Of a stretch of 64,000 bases of DNA, positions 24,570-32,797 are shown one piece after another. Position 1 is the stretch's first letter. Every line of letters begins with the position of its first letter. The stretch covers positions 62,001 to 126,000 of the forward strand of contig NZ_FMCU01000013.1 in the NCBI RefSeq assembly GCF_900091525.1, in the 5' to 3' direction. A program made the position numbers and the translations under genes. Under the pieces are notes generated by a model. That model worked only from the letters and a program-made list of their open reading frames with translations, did no database searches and was not told the DNA's origin. The DNA is from Micromonospora matsumotoense (GTDB lineage Bacteria > Actinomycetota > Actinomycetes > Mycobacteriales > Micromonosporaceae).

Positions 24570-25450
24570 CCACTAACGCCACGATCTGGGACGACGAGGT
24601 CGCCATCGCCGTCACTCGGCTCACCGCAGCCGCCGAGAGCGAGTACTACAACCCCTACCAGACTTTCGAGTGGCCCGAGAGCATCCCCGAGGGTGCGCTG
24701 TGGATGAGCGAGGATCTGGTGACGGTGCATGGCACCGCAGCCGCCGCGGAGTTGGACCGCGAGCAGTATCTCGCCCTGTCGAAGTGGGAGAGCATCAACT
24801 TCTACAGCCTCAACGTGCATGGGATCCGCGAGCTGATGCAGGAGGTGGTACAGCGGATCCACACCCCCGGTTTCGAGATCCCCACCCCGTTCTTTCACCA
24901 CTTCCTCGGCGAAGAGAACGAGCACATGTGGTTCTTCGCCGAATTCTGCCTCCGCTACGGTGGAAAGCTGTTCGCCAACCGGGCCATGACGTTCCCCAAG
25001 GAGCAGCACTCCGCCCTGCTGGACAACTTCATCGTGTTCAGCCGGATCCTGATCTTCGAACAGATCGTCGATCACTTCAACAGCAGGATGGCTGCCGACG
25101 CCGCCCTCCCGGAGACCATTCGCGCCATCAACCGGGTACACCACCAGGACGAGTCCCGGCACATCGCCTTCGGCGCCCAACTGGTACGTGCCCTGTGGTT
25201 GCGGCTGCGTACGGACGGCGACGACAAGGAGATCGCCGTGGCCCGCCAGTACGTGGAGAAGTACATCGCGAGTTCGCTACAGCAGCTCTACAGCGTGGAC
25301 GCCTACCGCAACGCGGGAATTCCCGATCCGTTCGCCTTCCGCAGCCGTGTCCTCGCCGACCCTTCCCGGAGCGCCGCCCACGACGCGGTCACGGCCCGTA
25401 CCGACGCGTTCTACCGTCGGATCGGCCTGTTCGACCAGGCCGCGGCCTGA
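24566..25450 (+). CDS. AurF-like diiron N-oxygenase
   Basis: The 294-residue protein carries the complete ligand pattern of AurF-family nonheme diiron oxygenases: Glu75 (SKWESINFYS), Glu117 and His120 (EENEHMWFF), Glu165 (IFEQIVDHF), and His192, Glu196 and His199 (HHQDESRHIAFG). AurF oxidises an arylamine to a nitro group; relatives in the pvf/mgo clusters act on amino-acid-derived substrates. Here the neighbours suggest that an amine on a carrier-bound amino acid is the substrate, which is inference. It is translationally coupled to the condensation gene. Confidence 0.85.
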   Translation: MTTNATIWDDEVAIAVTRLTAAAESEYYNPYQTFEWPESIPEGALWMSEDLVTVHGTAAAAELDREQYLALSKWESINFYSLNVHGIRELMQEVVQRIHTPGFEIPTPFFHHFLGEENEHMWFFAEFCLRYGGKLFANRAMTFPKEQHSALLDNFIVFSRILIFEQIVDHFNSRMAADAALPETIRAINRVHHQDESRHIAFGAQLVRALWLRLRTDGDDKEIAVARQYVEKYIASSLQQLYSVDAYRNAGIPDPFAFRSRVLADPSRSAAHDAVTARTDAFYRRIGLFDQAAA

Positions 25451-25500
25451 GCGACTCCGCCGCTCCCTGTCCCGCCCACCCTCACAGGAGCAGGTCACCC

Positions 25501-26355
25501 ATGGCACTGCGCACACCACCCGCCCCGGCCGGAGCTCTCACCCTACGGAACCCCGGCCCCGGCCTGGTCGTCCTCGAACCACAGCGAGCCGCACTCCTGC
25601 TCGAACTCGACGCCCTGTTCACCGACATGGCCGACGAACTCGGTGCCTCCGCAGTGGTCGGGCCGCCACTTCTGCCTGCGGAGGGCCTGGCCCGGCTCGA
25701 CTACTTCCGCAATTTCCCGCACCTCGGGGTGACCGCCGCCCGTTTTCCCGAGGATGCGGTCGAGGCACTGGCATCCGGGGGCCCGGTAGCGGAGCAGCCG
25801 GTTCGACCCACCGGCTACCTGCTGCCATCGGCCACCTGCTACGGCCTGCTGCTCTCGTTGCAGGGCCAGGATGTCGGCCCGGGACTGAGACTGACCGCGA
25901 CCGGCCGCTGCTTCCGCAACGAGGACCACTACGACGGTCTGCGCCGCCTCTGGGGCTTCCACATGCGCGAGATCGTCTACCTCGGCACCGCGGAGGGCGC
26001 CCGCGAGCACCTCGCCCGCTCTCAGGAACTCATCGAGACTCTGGCCGAACGACTCGGCATCGTGCTGTCGTACCAGCCCGCCAGCGACCCCTTCTACGAC
26101 AAGAGCGGCTCGCGGGCCAAACTGATGGCCCTCGACCCGGTCAAACATGAATTCGTCGCCACCGACGGCACCGCCATCGCGTCGGTCAACCGGCACCGTA
26201 ACTTCTTCGGCGAGCGGCTCGGTATCACCAGTGCGGACGCAGTCGCCCACAGCAGTTGCACGGCTTTCGGTGTCGAACGCTGGGTGCACGCGATGCTGCT
26301 GGCGCACGGCACACCACAGGAGGCGCTGCGGCAGGTCCGTCATGTTCGTGGCTGA
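25501..26355 (+). CDS. Amino acid:[carrier protein] ligase (seryl-tRNA synthetase-like)
   Basis: The 284-residue protein is a class II aminoacyl-tRNA synthetase catalytic core without the N-terminal tRNA-binding coiled coil of SerRS. Motif 2 is visible as GRCFRNED followed by LWGFHMREIVYLG, and motif 3 includes FGVERW. Cys113, Glu157 and Cys253 are placed as the zinc ligands of atypical SerRS-like enzymes. Known homologues (for example from Bradyrhizobium) adenylate small amino acids and load them on the phosphopantetheine of a carrier protein. A carrier gene lies two genes downstream. AGGAG lies about 15 bases upstream of the ATG. Confidence 0.85.
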   Translation: MALRTPPAPAGALTLRNPGPGLVVLEPQRAALLLELDALFTDMADELGASAVVGPPLLPAEGLARLDYFRNFPHLGVTAARFPEDAVEALASGGPVAEQPVRPTGYLLPSATCYGLLLSLQGQDVGPGLRLTATGRCFRNEDHYDGLRRLWGFHMREIVYLGTAEGAREHLARSQELIETLAERLGIVLSYQPASDPFYDKSGSRAKLMALDPVKHEFVATDGTAIASVNRHRNFFGERLGITSADAVAHSSCTAFGVERWVHAMLLAHGTPQEALRQVRHVRG

Positions 26356-27406
26356 CCTTCCGGATGATCCGGCCGCAAGGATGGTGGCGGCGGCGGAACG
26401 GGGAGCGCAAGCCCTCGGAGTCGAATTTCCCCTCATTCAGGCAGGCATGGGCGGCGTCGCCGGACCGGCGCTCGCCGCAGCGGTCAGCGACAGCGGCGCG
26501 CTCGGCACCGTCGCCCTCTACAAGAGCAACCCGGACCAGAGCGCCGCGCTCGTGGTCGACACCGCCGCGCGCACCCGGCGCACCTTCGCGGTGAACGTGA
26601 TCCCCGAGGTCGCCGGGCGGCTGCTCACCGATCAGGTGGGCGCGCTGCTCGCCAGTGCGGACCGGCCACTGCTTCTGAACAGCTACGGCCTGCTTCCCGA
26701 GCCGGAGGCGGCACGGGTGCTGGCCGCCGGACACCGCCTGCTGATCCAGGTGGGCACCGCCGCCGACGCGTCGGTCGCGGCCGGACTGGGCGCACACGGC
26801 GTGGTGCTCCAGGGCATCGAGGCCGGCGGCCACCACCTCGGGAGGTTGGGCATACGCGAACTGCTCGCCCAGTACGACCAGGAGCCTGCGGCGTTCGTCG
26901 CCGGCGCGGTGACCACCGGCGCCGACCTGCTCGATGCCCTGCGGGCCGGTGCGTCCGGCGCGCTGTGCGGCACCGCGTTCGTGGTCACGGCCGAGTCGGC
27001 CGCGCACCCCTCCTACAAGGCGGCACTCCTGCGGGCCGGCACCGGGGACACCGTCGTCACCGACCGCTTTTCGATCGGCTGGCCGGGACGTCCGCACCGG
27101 GTGCTGCGCGGTCCGGTCACCGACGCGCCGCAGCCGCTGCCGGCGACGCTGATCGCCTGGACCAGCGTGATGGGTGGACGCCGACCGGTCCCGCGAGGCT
27201 CCGCCGCCGCACCCACCGCAGAGGCCGAGGGTCAGGTCGAGCAGATGGCCCGGTACGCGGGCCTCGGGTGCGCCGCACTCCGGACGGCACGGCCGGCCGC
27301 AGCCTACGTCGCCGGTTTCCGCGCGGAGTTCGCCGCGGCTCTCGCCGCCCTACGCGGCGGCCAGCCCTGCGGAAAGGGTCCAGCGATATCGACCAGTGGC
27401 CGCTGA
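26342..27406 (+). CDS. Nitronate monooxygenase-like FMN enzyme
   Basis: This 354-residue TIM-barrel flavoprotein resembles nitronate monooxygenases (2-nitropropane dioxygenase family). It has FPLIQAGMGGVAGP at the N-terminus, GVVLQGIEAGGHHLG in the middle (the family's Q-G-x-EAGGH signature) and a C-terminal GQVEQMARYAGLG. The family oxidises nitronates to carbonyl compounds and nitrite, or protects against toxic nitro acids. Next to an N-oxygenase, it may process or detoxify a nitro or oxime intermediate (inference). The start at ATG 26342 lies 14 bases inside the preceding gene. Confidence 0.82.
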   Translation: MFVADLPDDPAARMVAAAERGAQALGVEFPLIQAGMGGVAGPALAAAVSDSGALGTVALYKSNPDQSAALVVDTAARTRRTFAVNVIPEVAGRLLTDQVGALLASADRPLLLNSYGLLPEPEAARVLAAGHRLLIQVGTAADASVAAGLGAHGVVLQGIEAGGHHLGRLGIRELLAQYDQEPAAFVAGAVTTGADLLDALRAGASGALCGTAFVVTAESAAHPSYKAALLRAGTGDTVVTDRFSIGWPGRPHRVLRGPVTDAPQPLPATLIAWTSVMGGRRPVPRGSAAAPTAEAEGQVEQMARYAGLGCAALRTARPAAAYVAGFRAEFAAALAALRGGQPCGKGPAISTSGR

Positions 27407-27508
27407 CCATCACCCCCGACGGGGAGGGGGCCGCCGCCACCGCTGTCGACCGAGGTCCGGCTCCCCGGATCCGTCATCCCACCGTTCGACACACAACCTG
27501 GAGCAGTC

Positions 27509-27751
27509 GTGAAGCGGATCGCCGAATGGATCCAGACCAAGAACCCCGAACTCGACCGCGAGCCCAGCCCGACGGAGGACCTGATCGAGGCCCGGCTCAT
27601 CGACTCCCTGGACTTCCTGGAGTTCATCTACCTGCTCGAAGACCTCTCCGGGAGGCCCATCGACCTGCAGGAGGTGAGCGTCGACGACTTCCGTACCCTG
27701 GAACGCATCGCGCACCGCTTCCTGCGCCCCGAAGCCGGAACCACGTCGTGA
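27509..27751 (+). CDS. Acyl/peptidyl carrier protein
   Basis: An 80-residue acidic helical protein with the phosphopantetheine attachment motif IDSLDFLEF (Ser33) and a typical carrier fold (SPTEDLIEARL before, VDDFRTLERIAH after). It starts at GTG with CTGGAG upstream. It is the probable acceptor for the aa:CP ligase two genes upstream and the platform for N-oxidation and condensation. Its stop overlaps the next GTG start. No phosphopantetheinyl transferase is in the window. Confidence 0.88.
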   Translation: MKRIAEWIQTKNPELDREPSPTEDLIEARLIDSLDFLEFIYLLEDLSGRPIDLQEVSVDDFRTLERIAHRFLRPEAGTTS

Positions 27752-28935
27752 CCGTGGCCCCGGCGGCCCCGGTCGTCAGATTCGGCAGTTGTGACGCGGA
27801 GCACCGGTGGCGACCGACCGGGTTGGCGCAACTGCCGACCCTGCGTGATCCGCACGCCGAGCGACTGCTGCGAGGGATGGACGAGCTACAGGCGGTCCTC
27901 TGTCGCCCCGACGACGTGCTGCTCACCCACCACCGGCCGCCTGCGGCCTTCGGTGAGGTGATGCGTGCCGCAGGTTTCGGCGCGCGCCACCTGCCGGTTC
28001 CCGGCGATCCCGCGCTCCCCGTCGAGGAGCGCCTGGCTACGGTCGGTCTGCCAGGGTTCACCGGCGCGCGGCCCGAACCGTACGCGGTGCTGCCGGGGAC
28101 GGCCGCTGCGGTCAGGAGCCTCGGACTGGACGCGGCGCTGCCCGACCTGAACGCCGTCCGGCTGGTCAACTCCAAGACCTGGTCGACGCGGCTGGGACTA
28201 CCCGGCTCCGGACGGGTCGTCACCTCACTGCGGGAACTACGCGAGGCGGCGGTCTTGCCGTGCGTGGTCAAGGACCCCTACGGAGTGTCCGGGCAGGGCA
28301 ATGTCATCCTCGACTCACCGGCCAGACTCGCGTTGGTCGAACGCAGCCTGAGTCGGCGACCGGAGGACATGATCGAATTGGTGGTCCAGCCGCTGTTCGA
28401 ACGGTCCGACGACTTCGCCGCGCATCTGACGATCGACCCGGAAGGGGAACTGGTGTGGCACGGCGTTCGCCAGATCCTCAACGTCGGTCACTCCTACCGG
28501 GGTTCGTCGTCCCCGACGCCGCAGTTGATGCAGCGGCTCGACCGTGCGGAATACCGCGCATGCGTGGAGGCGGTGGCCCGGGCCGCGGCGGCGGAGGGCT
28601 ACCGCGGGCCGCTGTCCGTCGACTCGATGACCACCGCGTCGGGGGAGCTGATCCCGGTGCTGGAGGTCAACGCCCGCCTCTCGCCCGGAATGATCGCCCA
28701 GCAGTTGGGCGTGCGGTTGCGCCTGGCGTTCGTCCGGATCGGCGGCGACGACTACTTCGAGCGACTGATCCACCTGCTGGATGATGCGGGGCGGCTCGCG
28801 AGCAGTGGCCGCGACGGCATCCTTCCGCTGGCGGCCAGCACCCTGGTTCCTCCTCGCGGCTGGCTCTTCTACGCCGTCTTCGGCGAGGCGGACGCGGAGC
28901 TCGGGGACATCACCGAGAGACTGTCCGGGCATTGA
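27748..28935 (+). CDS. ATP-grasp ligase
   Basis: From GTG 27748 (overlapping the carrier stop, GTGA) the protein has 395 residues. The ATP-grasp fold is recognised from VVKDPYGVSGQGN (nucleotide-binding lysine and glycine loop) and the metal-binding end EVNARLSPGMIAQQLG. ATP-grasp enzymes activate a carboxylate as acyl phosphate and join it to an amine, often making small peptides or amide-linked metabolites. The N-terminal 130 residues are not recognisable. In this operon it probably adds an amino acid or closes an amide after release from the carrier; substrate unknown. Confidence 0.78.
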   Translation: MTVAPAAPVVRFGSCDAEHRWRPTGLAQLPTLRDPHAERLLRGMDELQAVLCRPDDVLLTHHRPPAAFGEVMRAAGFGARHLPVPGDPALPVEERLATVGLPGFTGARPEPYAVLPGTAAAVRSLGLDAALPDLNAVRLVNSKTWSTRLGLPGSGRVVTSLRELREAAVLPCVVKDPYGVSGQGNVILDSPARLALVERSLSRRPEDMIELVVQPLFERSDDFAAHLTIDPEGELVWHGVRQILNVGHSYRGSSSPTPQLMQRLDRAEYRACVEAVARAAAAEGYRGPLSVDSMTTASGELIPVLEVNARLSPGMIAQQLGVRLRLAFVRIGGDDYFERLIHLLDDAGRLASSGRDGILPLAASTLVPPRGWLFYAVFGEADAELGDITERLSGH

Positions 28936-28988
28936 ACGACACCTGTGGGCAGAGCACGTCGGATGTGGAGCACGGAGAGCAGACGAGC

Positions 28989-29729
28989 ATGGCTGAAACA
29001 CGCTACGACAGCCGGGCAGCCGCCGACTACCAGGCGGCTCGGGAGGTCCCCCGGGACGGCCTGGACGCCTGGCGTACCGCGGTGTCCGCAGCGGCCGGTC
29101 TCGCACCCGGCATGACGGTGCTCGACGTGGGTGCGGGGACCGGGGCGTTCGCGAGCGCATTCCACGCCTGGTTCGGAGTCCGGGTGCTGGCCGTCGAGCC
29201 GGCCGCAGCGATGCGGGCGCTGATACCTGCGTCCGAGGAGATCCGGGCGCTCGACGGGAAGGCCGAGTCGCTGCCGGTCCCGGACGGCTGCGCGGACGCG
29301 GCATGGCTCGGCTCCGTGATCCACCATCTGGACGATCTGGAGGCGTCGGCCCGCGAACTACGCAGGGCACTCAAACCGGGCGCTCCGGTGCTCATCCGCA
29401 ACTCCTTCCCGGGCCGCTGTGACCGGGACCTGCGGGTGCGGTTCTTCCCCGAGACAGCGGGTCTGGTCGACACCTACCCCACCGTCGACCGGGTCTGCGC
29501 GGCCTTCGCCACGGCAGGCTTCGCCCAGGTCTCACTCCGACCGCTGCCGCAACGCAGCGCACCCACCCTGACCGCCTACGCCGACGGGCTCCGCCGCGCT
29601 GCGGACTCCAAGCTCCGCGCCCTCCCCGACGCCGCCTACGCCCGGGGCCTCGCCCGACTCCGCGCCGCCGCCGAGGCTGACCCCACCGAACCTGCCACCA
29701 GTTGGATGGACCTCCTCGTCCTGACCTGA
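28989..29729 (+). CDS. SAM-dependent class I methyltransferase
   Basis: From ATG 28989 (GGAGAG upstream) the protein has 246 residues with the SAM-binding motif VLDVGAGTG at 44-52, an acidic residue ending the second strand (LAVEPAAAMR), a UbiE-like WLGSVIHHLDD motif and a C-terminal cap. An earlier TTG at 28932 overlaps the ATP-grasp stop and is an alternative start. It probably N-, O- or C-methylates the cluster product; the target atom cannot be read from the sequence. Confidence 0.82.
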   Translation: MAETRYDSRAAADYQAAREVPRDGLDAWRTAVSAAAGLAPGMTVLDVGAGTGAFASAFHAWFGVRVLAVEPAAAMRALIPASEEIRALDGKAESLPVPDGCADAAWLGSVIHHLDDLEASARELRRALKPGAPVLIRNSFPGRCDRDLRVRFFPETAGLVDTYPTVDRVCAAFATAGFAQVSLRPLPQRSAPTLTAYADGLRRAADSKLRALPDAAYARGLARLRAAAEADPTEPATSWMDLLVLT

Positions 29730-29731
29730 CT

Positions 29732-30055
29732 GTGACGACGCCGTCCTCGACCACTACCGCGCCGGCTAGGTTCCTGCTGCTCGGCGACTCGCACGCCGGC
29801 CCGGTCGCCCGGGCGGCGACCGCAGCCAGGCTGCCCTTCGTCGGTGGGCCGGTCGGCTCCGGCCGGGACTTCACCGTCGGATTCTTCGACGTCCACGACG
29901 ACGACGTGGTGTTCCGGGATGCCGCCGTACAGGAACTCCACCGCGGCTTCCTGACCACGGCGGGCGTGTCCGCCCTCGGCCGGCTCACCGTCCCGCTCGT
30001 CTCGACCTTCGGGCTCAGCGTCCACTTCTACGCCACCACGGCGAACTGGCAGGGA
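29732..30055 (+). pseudogene. Truncated gene at the end of the biosynthetic operon (SGNH-like N-terminus)
   Basis: Three bases after the methyltransferase, a GTG frame reads a coherent protein of about 108 residues: FLLLGDSHAGPVARAA (a GDSH block as in SGNH hydrolases), FVGGPVGSGRDF, GFFDVHDDDVVF and VPLVSTFGLSVHFYATTANW. It then becomes Arg/Pro-rich and non-protein-like although the frame stays open to 30304. I infer truncation or frameshift near 30055. An intact version elsewhere could be a hydrolase or esterase tailoring enzyme; here it is probably inactive. Confidence 0.5.
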
Positions 30056-30586
30056 GTCCGAATCTCCGCTGCTCGCCGACGCGGGCTGGCGGTGGGGACA
30101 CCGTCACGGATCCGCGGGCCGCCGGCCTGGTCGGGTGGTCCGCAGCAGGCTGGTGTGACCGCCGCGGGCCACCCGGACGTCTCCGGAGCTTCCTCTTGCC
30201 GGTGTGGTCGGAAGACTGCGCGAAGCGCCCCGCGGCCTTCGTCGTGCGGGAACTGCGCCGCGTACCTTGACGCGCCGACCCGTTGCTGCATATCCCAGGG
30301 CTGACCATAGCGTCGGTAAATGACTCTGGACCGGCCGGCTGCCGTTTCCCCACACGGTGGAAACCGCTGCCCGGACGCGTCGGACGACCGCACACCGACA
30401 TCGGGTGGCACCTGGCCGCCGGTTGTCGGGTGACACCGCAGCCGGCCCCGGCATGGAATCCGGTTTCCGACAGTACGACTCCGCCAACCGTCCCTACCGG
30501 ACCCGTCATTCATCAACACCAAAGCGTAATGTGATGAATGACTCGTTGCGCACATGTGACCGGCCTGGATCGAAGGAGTCCGCATC
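30056..30586. other. Gene-free stretch after the biosynthetic operon
   Basis: No reading frame on either strand has recognisable protein character here. It may contain the decayed remainder of the truncated gene before it and the promoter of the solute-binding protein after it. GAAGGAG at 30571-30577 is that gene's ribosome site. No terminator hairpin was obvious. Confidence 0.4.
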
Positions 30587-31807
30587 ATGTCCGAGCAGTA
30601 CTCGCGGCGCTCCTTTCTCAGCGGGGTGCTGACCTGCGGCGCGCTGAGCGCCTCAGCGGTCTACCTGGTGCCCGGGGGACATCGCCCACCACCGGTCGAG
30701 CTCCGACTCGCCACCGGCGCCGACCCCACCGGCGCACGGAAGCTGCTGATGGACATGTGGAACCAGGCCAACCCCGATACCCCGGTCCGGTTCACCGACG
30801 AGGTCGAGGGCGGATCCGGCGACGAACGCAAGAGGCTGTTGACGGCGGCCCAGAATGGCAGCGCCGACATCCTCAACCTGGACATCGTTGACATTCCCGA
30901 GTTCGCCGCGCAGAAGCTGATCACCCCGATCCGGCTGACCGACCCGAACTTCCTGACGTCGGTGAAGGATCTCCACCAGGTCGCCGACGCCCCAAACAGC
31001 TACTGGGCCGCGCCACTGAACGCCGATGTCGGCATGTTGTTCTGGCGCAACCCCGAGACCGACCAGCCCGACAAGGTGACGTTGTCGCTCGTGCTCGGCA
31101 CCTTCGCCGCCGCCGACAAGCGCTCGTTCGTCGGCCAGCTACGTCCCAACTCGTCGAACTACAACGAGGGTTTCCTGGTCAACATCCTGGAGCACGCCCT
31201 GTCCGTGGACCCTGAACTGTTGAGTCCGAAGGGCGAGATCCTGTTCGAGCTGAAGCCCTGGCAGAAGGCGCTGCGACCGTTGCGGGCGGCCATCGAGGCC
31301 AAGAAGGTCACCCTCTCCAGCGACGAGAACGCGAGCCTGGACACGTTCGTCGAAACGAAACCGACGTTCATGCGCAACTGGCCGGTGAAGTACCGCGAGC
31401 TTCAGCAGCGCAAAGACCTTGACCTGTTGGCCGGAAAGATCCAGGTGCTCCCACTGAAGCCCGGGGTGCTCGGCGGCCAGAGCCTCGCCCTGGTGCGCAC
31501 CTGCCCCCACCCCGACCAAGCCCTCCGGTTCATCAACTTCATGACCGGCGCGGCAGCCCAGAAGATCCTCGCCGGGCACGGCTTCGCCCCGACCCTGGCC
31601 GAGGCGTACAACGACACGAACCTCCAGGCGGTCATCCCACACCTGGAAGCACTACGGGGTGCGGTGGAGAATGCCCGGCCCCGGCCGATGCATCCGGGAT
31701 ACCGCACGTTCGCCGAGGTCTTCGTCTACCACACCGACCAGATGCTGAGCGGTGAGTCCGACCTGACCTCGGAGTTCATCGCCGCCATGAAGGCGGCGCT
31801 CGGATGA
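30587..31807 (+). CDS. Tat-exported ABC solute-binding protein, family 1 type
   Basis: The 406-residue protein has a twin-arginine signal (SRRSFLSG at 6-13). It is a type-1 extracellular solute-binding protein: LATGADPTGARKL, GSADILNLDIVDIPEFA, PLNADVGMLFWR, and near the C-terminus RFINFMTGAAAQKILAGHGFAPT. Such proteins capture sugars or oligopeptides for ABC importers. No permease or ATPase gene is next to it, so it is an orphan receptor or uses a transporter encoded elsewhere. It is followed 25 bases later by a small membrane protein gene. Confidence 0.8.
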   Translation: MSEQYSRRSFLSGVLTCGALSASAVYLVPGGHRPPPVELRLATGADPTGARKLLMDMWNQANPDTPVRFTDEVEGGSGDERKRLLTAAQNGSADILNLDIVDIPEFAAQKLITPIRLTDPNFLTSVKDLHQVADAPNSYWAAPLNADVGMLFWRNPETDQPDKVTLSLVLGTFAAADKRSFVGQLRPNSSNYNEGFLVNILEHALSVDPELLSPKGEILFELKPWQKALRPLRAAIEAKKVTLSSDENASLDTFVETKPTFMRNWPVKYRELQQRKDLDLLAGKIQVLPLKPGVLGGQSLALVRTCPHPDQALRFINFMTGAAAQKILAGHGFAPTLAEAYNDTNLQAVIPHLEALRGAVENARPRPMHPGYRTFAEVFVYHTDQMLSGESDLTSEFIAAMKAALG

Positions 31808-31832
31808 CCGGAGACGGGGTGGAGGAAGATCC

Positions 31833-32210
31833 GTGAAGATCGAGCCGTGGCAGGTGCCGATCCTGGTGATGGCCGGCATCATCCTGGCGGAGCTGGTGAT
31901 CAGGGTGATCCCGCGCCGCTGGACGGCGCACCTGGCCAAGCCGCAGGTCCGCACCGTGGCGCTCGGCGCGCTGGCGGTCCTGATCATCGTCGTCGGGGTA
32001 CTGGCGCTCGGCCCGGACCTGGCCGACCAGATCGCCAGCGTGGCGGCGGCCGTCGCCGGGCTGGTCGCGCTCTGGCTGACCTACCGGTCGTACCAGTTGC
32101 AGACCGCCGCGAGCCCCGGCGCTCCGGCCAAGGTCGGACCGGCCGGCCCGGAGCGGGACACGGCCGAGCCGGAGGTCGCGGGCACCACCGGCCAGCCGAG
32201 CGGGCGGTAG
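31833..32210 (+). CDS. Small membrane protein of unknown function
   Basis: From GTG 31833 (GGAGGAAG 5 bases upstream) the protein has 125 residues with three hydrophobic helices (about 8-24, 45-62 and 68-84) and a Pro/Gly-rich, mostly acidic cytoplasmic or external tail. I do not recognise a family. Its tight placement behind the solute-binding protein suggests one transcript and a role as a membrane partner, but there is no direct evidence. Confidence 0.65.
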   Translation: MKIEPWQVPILVMAGIILAELVIRVIPRRWTAHLAKPQVRTVALGALAVLIIVVGVLALGPDLADQIASVAAAVAGLVALWLTYRSYQLQTAASPGAPAKVGPAGPERDTAEPEVAGTTGQPSGR

Positions 32211-32315
32211 GGGGCTGTTGCGTCGGCGGACCGGTGGGCATGCGCTGAACGGCTGCGCACATCGCCGCCAGTCGGGTGTTCCGGATCCTGGCGGCCGGGG
32301 CCCGGTCGACGACGG

Positions 32316-32626
32316 TGGGGCAAGCCGATCGCCGACTCCGGTGCCCTCTGCATCCCCACGGCGCGGTACGGCAACCCCATGTCCGGGCCAGCCTCGGCCT
32401 GGCGTTTCATCAACGGTCAGACGCCGCTGCCCAGGTGCGGCCTGGGCTGGAAGTCGCTGGGTGTCCTGGAGCTGACGGCGCTGCCCAGCATCGGCGAGCA
32501 GCGGTGGGTCCCCTGGGTACGGGAGACTGACGTCATCCTCGTGGCCGGCGGCGATGCGGCGTACCTGTGCCACTGGGTACGGCAATCCGGGCTGGCGGAC
32601 CTCCCGCCGTCACTGCGGGACACCGT
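32316..32626 (+). pseudogene. Peptidase E (S51) gene fragment
   Basis: One frame reads GKPIADSGALCIPTARYG, then GWKSLGVLELTALPSI, RWVPWVRETDVILVAGGDA, YLCHWVRQSGLADLPPSLRD. This is the N-terminal half of an actinobacterial peptidase E/glutamine-amidotransferase-like protein. It stops matching just before the expected catalytic V(G/W)xSAGS segment, at the point where a transposase tail begins on the other strand. The upstream stretch 32211-32315 has nothing recognisable. The gene was probably disrupted by an IS-mediated event. Confidence 0.6.
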
Positions 32627-32638
32627 GAACACCGCTCG

Positions 32639-32797
32639 TCAGCCTTGCAACTCCGCACTCTCTGGGCGCTGGAGTCGGCGCCGGCAGATGATGGCGCAGG
32701 CGCGGGTGAGGAACACTTCGCGGATCTCCCAGCGGATGCTGAGGCGTGGGAACCAGTGCAGCAGGGCGTTGGTCTGCGCGACGACCCGCCGTCGGGG
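32639..32797 (-). mobile_element. C-terminal remnant of an IS5-family transposase
   Basis: The minus strand reads VVAQTNALLHWFPRLSIRWE, then REVFLTRACAIICRRRL and stops at 32639. This matches the C-terminal end of IS5-type DDE transposases (RxVVERTxxWLHxFRRLRxRxE ... LACxLICxRRL). The frame runs into a stop at 32798 upstream and no inverted repeats are visible. It is a non-functional scar at the broken end of the peptidase E gene. Confidence 0.6.

Noticed and set aside
30056..30586. Overlapping minus-strand frames after the biosynthetic operon
   Set aside because: They are Arg/Pro-rich with no recognisable motif and differ in all three frames, as expected of non-coding high-GC DNA.
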